From Baffinella frigidus (lineage: Eukaryota > Cryptophyceae > Cryptomonadales > Baffinellaceae), in the NCBI GenBank assembly GCA_026770585.1, contig MU646892.1:126991-136990 (forward strand): a DNA stretch of 10,000 nucleotides, written 5' to 3'. Shown piece by piece: positions 6,527 through 10,000 of this stretch. The translations under genes were made by a program, and so were the position numbers. Within the stretch, counting starts at the first letter, position 1, and each line of letters starts with the position of its first letter. The notes under the pieces were generated by a model. That model was given only the letters and a program-made list of their open reading frames with translations. It was not told the DNA's origin and did no database searches.

Positions 6527-8879
6527 ATGCAAGGCGAGCATCAACCCCTTCTCATGGCAGGAGCGCAGCCCTCGGCTGCAGCCGCGCCAGGGGACTATTC
6601 TGGTGAAAGCCGCGTGGCCAAGGCCATAGGGTCGATCCCGCCAGGCGTGCTGGGCCTTGCGCTCGGCTTAAGTGGGCTCGCGGGAGTATGGGTGTGCGCC
6701 GCACGATTTCTCGTCGAACCAGGCTTGTTCGACGAGGCATTGCCCATCATCGTTTGGATCCTCCTCGTTCCAGCCGCGGTGCTGATCCTGCTCTACGGCT
6801 CCAAGTCGATATTCGCGCCGGCAGTAGCGGAAAGGGAGCTGCTGTCCGCGGCAGGAAACTCATCGCTGGCCACAGGGACGATGGCTACGATGTCGATCGC
6901 GCTGATGCTGCATGGACAGGGCGTCATCATGCCCGCGAAGATCCTGTGGTTCCTGGGCATGTTGGCGCACGTAACGTTCCTCCTGATATTCTCTGTCCGG
7001 CACCTCCGCTTCCTCTATCTCCCGGTCTCGCCCCCGCACCCCCTCGACCCGCCGCCCTCCTTCTCCTAGCACAGGCTCCCCTCCTTTTACTGCCGCTGTC
7101 CCTCCTTCTCCAACCGAAGACTCGGCGACCACTGAACCTCCCCCCCCACGCCTCCCCACCGCAGGAGAAGCTGGAGGAGCTGACGCCATCCTGGGTCATC
7201 CCACCGATCGGCATCGCGATCGCCACCTCCACGGGGCTGCCGCTCGTCGGAGGATGGGTCGTCGTCTTCTTCTGGTCCCGCTCCCCGTAGTGGATACTAA
7301 TCCGGCCCTCCCCGTAGTGGATACTAATCCGGCCTTGTTGATAGGAGTTTGACGAAGATTAATTAGGTCCCTAACTAAATTTGATTAGGGCCAGAATCCG
7401 CTCGTCGGAGGATGGGTCGTCGTCTTCTTCTGGTAAACCTCCCTGCCTCTGTCTTAATCCGGGGACACAATTTATTTCAAGTTGATAACGTATTCAAATC
7501 AATATTGTAGAATTGGGGTTGGCTTGGATTCGGGTTCTGGTCGGCAAATTCGAGAAAATGAAGTTTAATGGTTTCTCGCCGACTTGGAGCGGTTCTATCC
7601 CGCTCCAAGTCGGCGAGAATCATTTTCTTCCGTGATTGACTTTGCAAGTGTTTTTATCTGTTTTTTGGCGTCGCAGGCTGCCTGATTTCGGGCGACATCT
7701 CGTACAAATGCCGTTAATTCCCGAGAAACGGAAAACCCCTATCGAAAGTCATTTTTTTCCATCTGAGAAATGTTCGGCCGCGTTAAAATCACTTGTAAAG
7801 TCGATCGCGGAAGAATTATGCTATCTTGTGCATGCGATTGATGACAATATAGCACCCCCCACCCATAAGATGACACACAACGGAGCGTTTTCGTCAGATT
7901 TCCGCCCGACCCGACCCTGAAAAATCCAAGCCCACCGAATTATAGAATAACGTATTCAAGTCGATACCGTAGTCAAGTCGATGCTGTATTCAAGTAGCAG
8001 AAGTCCATACCACATTCGCGGGTGCTGGGTCGTGGCCTTCTTCTGGTCCCGATCCCCCACACTCTCTAGCTCTGCCTCACTCTGGCTCTGCCTCACTCTG
8101 GTTCACCGACTATTCTCAACTTGAAATTCTCAGGTTGCGGTACAAATTCGTCTTGGAGCAGAAAAGAGCCCGGGCTCACTAAAGTGGTGAGCAAAAATAA
8201 ACAGTGACAGCGCTAGACGCTCGATTTCTGGGGATACTGCCCCATGTAGGATGACCGGAGTGACTTTACACAGCCACGCCCACTATAATGAGACATCCCT
8301 CTCTTGCGAATCCGAAGCGCCGTGCACCCCCGCCTCGCTGGCATGCAAACACTAATGCCATCGAGGTACTTAGAGCCTACGGATTGCCTGCGGTAGGTAG
8401 GGGGGCTCCTACGACTTGATGAAGGAAAACAATTTAATAATTTTGACGCGTCGTTGCCTAGCTTCTAAATTATTATTTTCAAAAACTTGATACGGTGGAA
8501 GTGTTTTCCCCGGTACACGTGGAGGTCCGGGCGCAGCCTAGTGTTTTACCGCAAGCTGGGACTTTCCCGGGGAGAGGAGGTGACGTGAAGCGGGGTGTGT
8601 TTTCGGCAGGTTCGGCCTCGGGGCCTTCTGCATCATCTTCCCCATCGCTGTCCGACCCCGCCAGAAACCCTACACCCTACACCCTAAATTATACACCTAA
8701 GAACCTAAACCCTAAGTTCTAAATCCTAAATCCTAAACCCTAAACCCTCAACCCTGCACCCCACACCCTAAACCCTAGACCCTAGACCCTGGACCTTAAA
8801 CCGTAAACCCTAGACCCTAACCTTTAAACCCAAAACCCCGCACCCTGAACCCTCAACCCTAAACCCTAGACGATAAGCC

Positions 8880-8911
<32 letters not shown>

Positions 8912-9840
8912 ACCCTAAACCCTACACCCTACACCCTACACCCTAAACCCCAAACCCTAGACCCTGGCTGTGCCGTCTGTCCAACAATCATTGCTTCCCC
9001 CCTAGAACACTCCGGGGCATCGTAACCTCGCCATGAGGTTGCGCGTTTCTGGGGGGCGGGGCGGGGCGGGGCGGGGGAGGAAAGCGGTAGGGGACATGGC
9101 GTGCACCATCCTCAGGCCGCGGCGAGGAGCGCTCTACCTTAGTTTTATTCTGGTCCATTCTAAACGCCCTCTGTTCGCCCGTTTGTACCGGATTTCTGCT
9201 CGTAAACATTTTTCGGCATGAGCCAGAATAAACCTCGGGCAGAGGTTGGAGGTGAGAGACTGGCCTTGGACGTTGGCAGGTGTACCGGAGTTCCTTGCTG
9301 CGGAGAGCGCGATGGGGAACATGATGACTAGTGCACCAGCCTCAGGCCGCGGCAAGGAGCTCAAACACGCCCCTTGGACCCGGGACGGGGCATCCAACCA
9401 TGTTCATTCATTTCATCCTTCGGGGCAAGTTTACCGGAGCTTCTTCCTGCGCAGATAGCGACGCATATTCGTAGTGACGGGCCCCATAATTTCTTTTGTA
9501 AAGTAACTCTGGTACAAGTGATGAAACGAGACCTCGTTTAAAAAGGAACTGGTTCCCTTTTTAGTTTTGAACGGCCTTTGTTTTATATTTTTTACCAGAC
9601 CAAGTTGCTCTACAAAACTAATTATGGGGTGCGTCACTATGCATATGACGACTAGTGTGCCTCAGGCCGCGGCCAGGAGCTGAGCGACCCCCCCTGGACT
9701 TGGTGGAATGCATTCTGAAAGACGGCCTTGGACGTTGGCAGGTGTACCGGAGTTTCTTCCTGCGGCGAGCGCCCCTCCCCGAGGCGGTCACACCGCAGCT
9801 GGCTATCTTAACCGCTCCTGCCGCCCTCCTCTTCGCCCAG
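6527..9840 (+). CDS. TDT/SLAC1-TehA family anion or dicarboxylate transporter, four exons, 3' end beyond the window
   Basis: Exons 6527-7024, 7165-7274, 8610-8649 and 9742 to about 9839 join in frame (phases 0, 2, 0), and every acceptor reads AG|G. The reconstructed 249 residues cover TM1 (about 38-60), TM2 (71-91), TM3 (108-129), TM4 (136-157), TM5 with the family-typical TPSWVIPPIG (173-182), TM6 across the exon 2/3 join (WVVVFF-W-FGLGAFCIIFPIA), then VYRSFF, PLPE and TM7 (PQLAILTAPAALLF). This order matches the ten-helix TDT/SLAC1 fold, so about three helices are still missing. Family members are plasma-membrane or vacuolar channels and transporters for malate, nitrate, chloride or sulfite. 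An EHQPLL dileucine motif at residues 4-9 resembles vacuolar sorting signals; the location is inference. Exon 4 meets TGA at 9841-9843 if not spliced, and CCCA|GTGACG would be its donor. Introns 2 and 3 are unusually rich in duplicated exon edges. Confidence 0.72.
7025..7164 (+). other. Intron 1 of the transporter gene
   Basis: Runs from CTCCCG|GTCTCG to CACCGCAG|GAG, 140 nt, strongly C/T-rich, with no telomere-like units. Unspliced reading runs to a TAG after 14 codons, and removal restores the family continuity from TM4 to the TPSW motif. The donor is weak (GTCTCG), but the donors of introns 2 and 3 are similar (GTCCCG, GTCCGA). Confidence 0.6.
7281..7334. repeat. Perfect 27-bp tandem duplication
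   Basis: Two identical, adjacent 27-bp units (7281-7307 and 7308-7334), each starting CTCCCCGTAG and containing TACTAAT, a branch-point-like heptamer. It lies just inside intron 2. Confidence 0.9.
7398..7434 (+). repeat. Exact copy of the exon 2 3' end inside intron 2
   Basis: These 37 bp are identical to 7240-7276, that is, the last 35 nt of exon 2 plus the GT of its donor. The copy continues as GTAAAC, a better donor than the GTCCCG of the original, and is preceded by CCAG at 7391-7394. It could therefore act as a 38-nt cassette exon (7395-7432). Whether it is used is unknown. Confidence 0.85.
7511..7941. mobile_element. Inverted-repeat element with an internal perfect hairpin
   Basis: The two ends are imperfect inverted copies over roughly 35 bp, best at the tips: AATT.GG.T.GGCTTGGATT at 7511 and the reverse complement ending at 7941. 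Inside, 7573-7592 and 7600-7619 form a perfect 20-bp stem (TTCTCGCCGACTTGGAGCGG) with a 7-nt loop. It is AT-richer than the exons. An open frame at 7636-7920 begins at TTG and shows no known domain. Best read as a non-autonomous fold-back element inserted in intron 2. Confidence 0.5.
7942..7997. repeat. 17-bp tandem repeat flanking the inverted-repeat element
   Basis: Units GTATTCAAGTCGATACC (7952-7968), GTAGTCAAGTCGATGCT (7969-7985) and a partial third. A diverged unit, GTATTCAAATCAATATT, lies on the other side of the element at 7490-7506, so the element appears to sit inside an older 17-bp tandem array. Confidence 0.7.
8016..8057 (+). repeat. Diverged third copy of the exon 2 3' end
   Basis: Resembles 7246-7287 over about 41 bp. 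In the exon 2 frame it reads CWVVAFFWSRSP, against GWVVVFFWSRSP in the original. Most differences fall at third codon positions. It suggests an older round of the same junction duplication. Confidence 0.65.
8058..8609. other. Remainder of intron 2, no gene seen
   Basis: Holds a perfect 16-bp tandem pair (8069-8084 and 8085-8100, GCTCTGCCTCACTCTG), a 12-bp palindrome, GAGCCCGGGCTC (8166-8177), and a small TGGCAT/ATGCCA stem near 8340. It ends at TTTTCGGCAG|G before exon 3. Nothing else is recognisable. Confidence 0.5.
8668..8965 (+). repeat. CCCTAAA-type telomere-like array in intron 3
   Basis: About 300 bp of 7-bp units in the C-rich orientation on the plus strand, the sense strand of the transporter gene. 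It begins soon after the exon 3 donor GCT|GTCCGA at 8650. Variant blocks are visible: a run of CCCTCAA (about 8880-8915) and a run of CCCTACA (about 8925-8945). Units are far more regular than in the plus-strand TTTAGGG tracts at 3400-5690. Confidence 0.9.
9051..9078. repeat. GGGGC tandem run, potential G-quadruplex
   Basis: Four or more consecutive G4-C units on the plus strand within intron 3. The G runs meet the pattern for an intramolecular G-quadruplex in DNA or in the transcript. Confidence 0.75.
9101..9780 (+). repeat. Tandem copies of the intron 3/exon 4 junction, about 150-bp unit
   Basis: The start of exon 4 occurs repeatedly: at 9280 (GGCAG|GTGTACCGGAG, intact acceptor), at 9429 (GGCAA|GTTTACCGGAG, acceptor AG lost), at 9742 (the copy used here) and a weak copy at about 9186 (TTGTACCGGATTTCT). 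A leader motif, CCTCAGGCCGCGGC.AGGAGC, recurs at 9110, 9340 and 9660. Spacing is 149 bp between the copies at 9280 and 9429, and 147 bp between 9429 and 9742 once the inserted element is subtracted. Confidence 0.8.
9474..9637. mobile_element. 164-bp MITE-like element flanked by TA
   Basis: Ends are 35-bp inverted repeats matching at 29 of 35 positions (9474-9508 against the reverse complement of 9603-9637), starting GTGACG. TA occurs on both sides (9472-9473 and 9638-9639), as expected for a Tc1/mariner-type target. The centre has a further stem (AAAAAGGAAC/GTTCCCTTTTT), so the whole element can fold. It has no coding capacity. It interrupts one of the tandem junction units in intron 3. Confidence 0.7.
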
Positions 9841-9857
9841 TGACGCCCCTCCCGCTC

Positions 9858-9878
9858 AGAGAGAGAGAGAGAGAGAGA
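9858..9878. repeat. GA dinucleotide microsatellite
   Basis: An uninterrupted AG repeat of about 21 bp, followed to about 9935 by purine-rich GAGA/GACAGA sequence. It separates the two copies of the exon 4 3' half. Confidence 0.9.
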
Positions 9879-9942
9879 TGAACATATAGCGAGCGAGAGC
9901 CGAGAGAAACAGAAAGAGACAGAGACAGAGACAGTGACGCAC

Positions 9943-10000
9943 CCGGAGGCAGTGACCCCGCAGCTGGCCATCTCAACCGCTCCTGCTGCTCTCCTCTTCG
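9943..10000 (+). repeat. Second copy of the exon 4 3' half, open at the window edge
   Basis: Encodes PEAVTPQLAISTAPAALLF, against PEAVTPQLAILTAPAALLF in exon 4 (9778-9834). Across the aligned codons from GAG onward there are seven nucleotide differences; six are silent third-position changes and one changes Leu to Ser. The upstream VYRSFFLRR part is absent, replaced by the GA-rich spacer. It may be an alternative TM7 exon or a recently decaying duplicate. Confidence 0.7.

Noticed and set aside
7636-7920. Plus-strand open frame of 94 codons
   Set aside because: It starts at TTG, has no recognisable domain and lies inside an inverted-repeat element within intron 2.
197-8965. The window as a chromosome end
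   Set aside because: Telomere-like units are degenerate, occur in both orientations at many places and are interrupted by exons and elements; no long pure terminal array is present.
8988-9458. Overlapping small open frames on both strands of intron 3
   Set aside because: They run through the GGGGC run and the duplicated junction units; fragments such as VYRSFF are explained as copies of the exon 4 start.

Overview
This window is nuclear DNA from a eukaryote, most likely an alga or related protist. The genes are GC-rich and split by introns. The spaces between exons are filled with degenerate copies of the plant/algal telomere unit (TTTAGGG on one strand, CCCTAAA on the other), and several short non-autonomous DNA elements have inserted there. 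All inferred 3' splice sites read AG|G. TTTAGGG-type telomeres occur in green algae, cryptophytes, dinoflagellates and chromerids, so the lineage cannot be fixed from this sequence. There are no operons, bacterial ribosome sites, tRNAs or rRNAs that I can support.

Left part (1-1778, minus strand): a coiled-coil protein gene in three recognisable exons (1778-903, 689-639, 193-1) that runs off the left edge. Both introns are CCCTAAA-like on the sense strand, and the second also carries a 306-bp MITE-like element. Upstream (1779-3390) is non-coding-looking DNA with a small dispersed repeat, poly-C runs and a 150-bp purine tract.

Middle (3390-6526): long TTTAGGG-like stretches on the plus strand surround one good candidate membrane-protein exon (3503-3867, plus strand). 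There is also a weaker exon pair (5688-5743 and 5848-6016), several hairpins and otherwise unassigned sequence.

Right part (6527-10000, plus strand): a gene of the TDT/SLAC1-TehA family of anion or dicarboxylate channels and transporters. It can be assembled in frame from four exons (6527-7024, 7165-7274, 8610-8649, 9742 to about 9839) and gives TM1 to TM7 before the window ends. Introns 2 and 3 are swollen. They contain repeated copies of the adjoining exon edge (the 3' end of exon 2 three times, the 5' start of exon 4 four times, the 3' half of exon 4 twice), a telomere-like array and inserted inverted-repeat elements.

The most interesting theme is intron structure. Telomere-like DNA appears to serve as intron filler with a preferred orientation relative to the gene, and exon-intron junctions have been tandemly duplicated, with some copies still showing synonymous-biased divergence.
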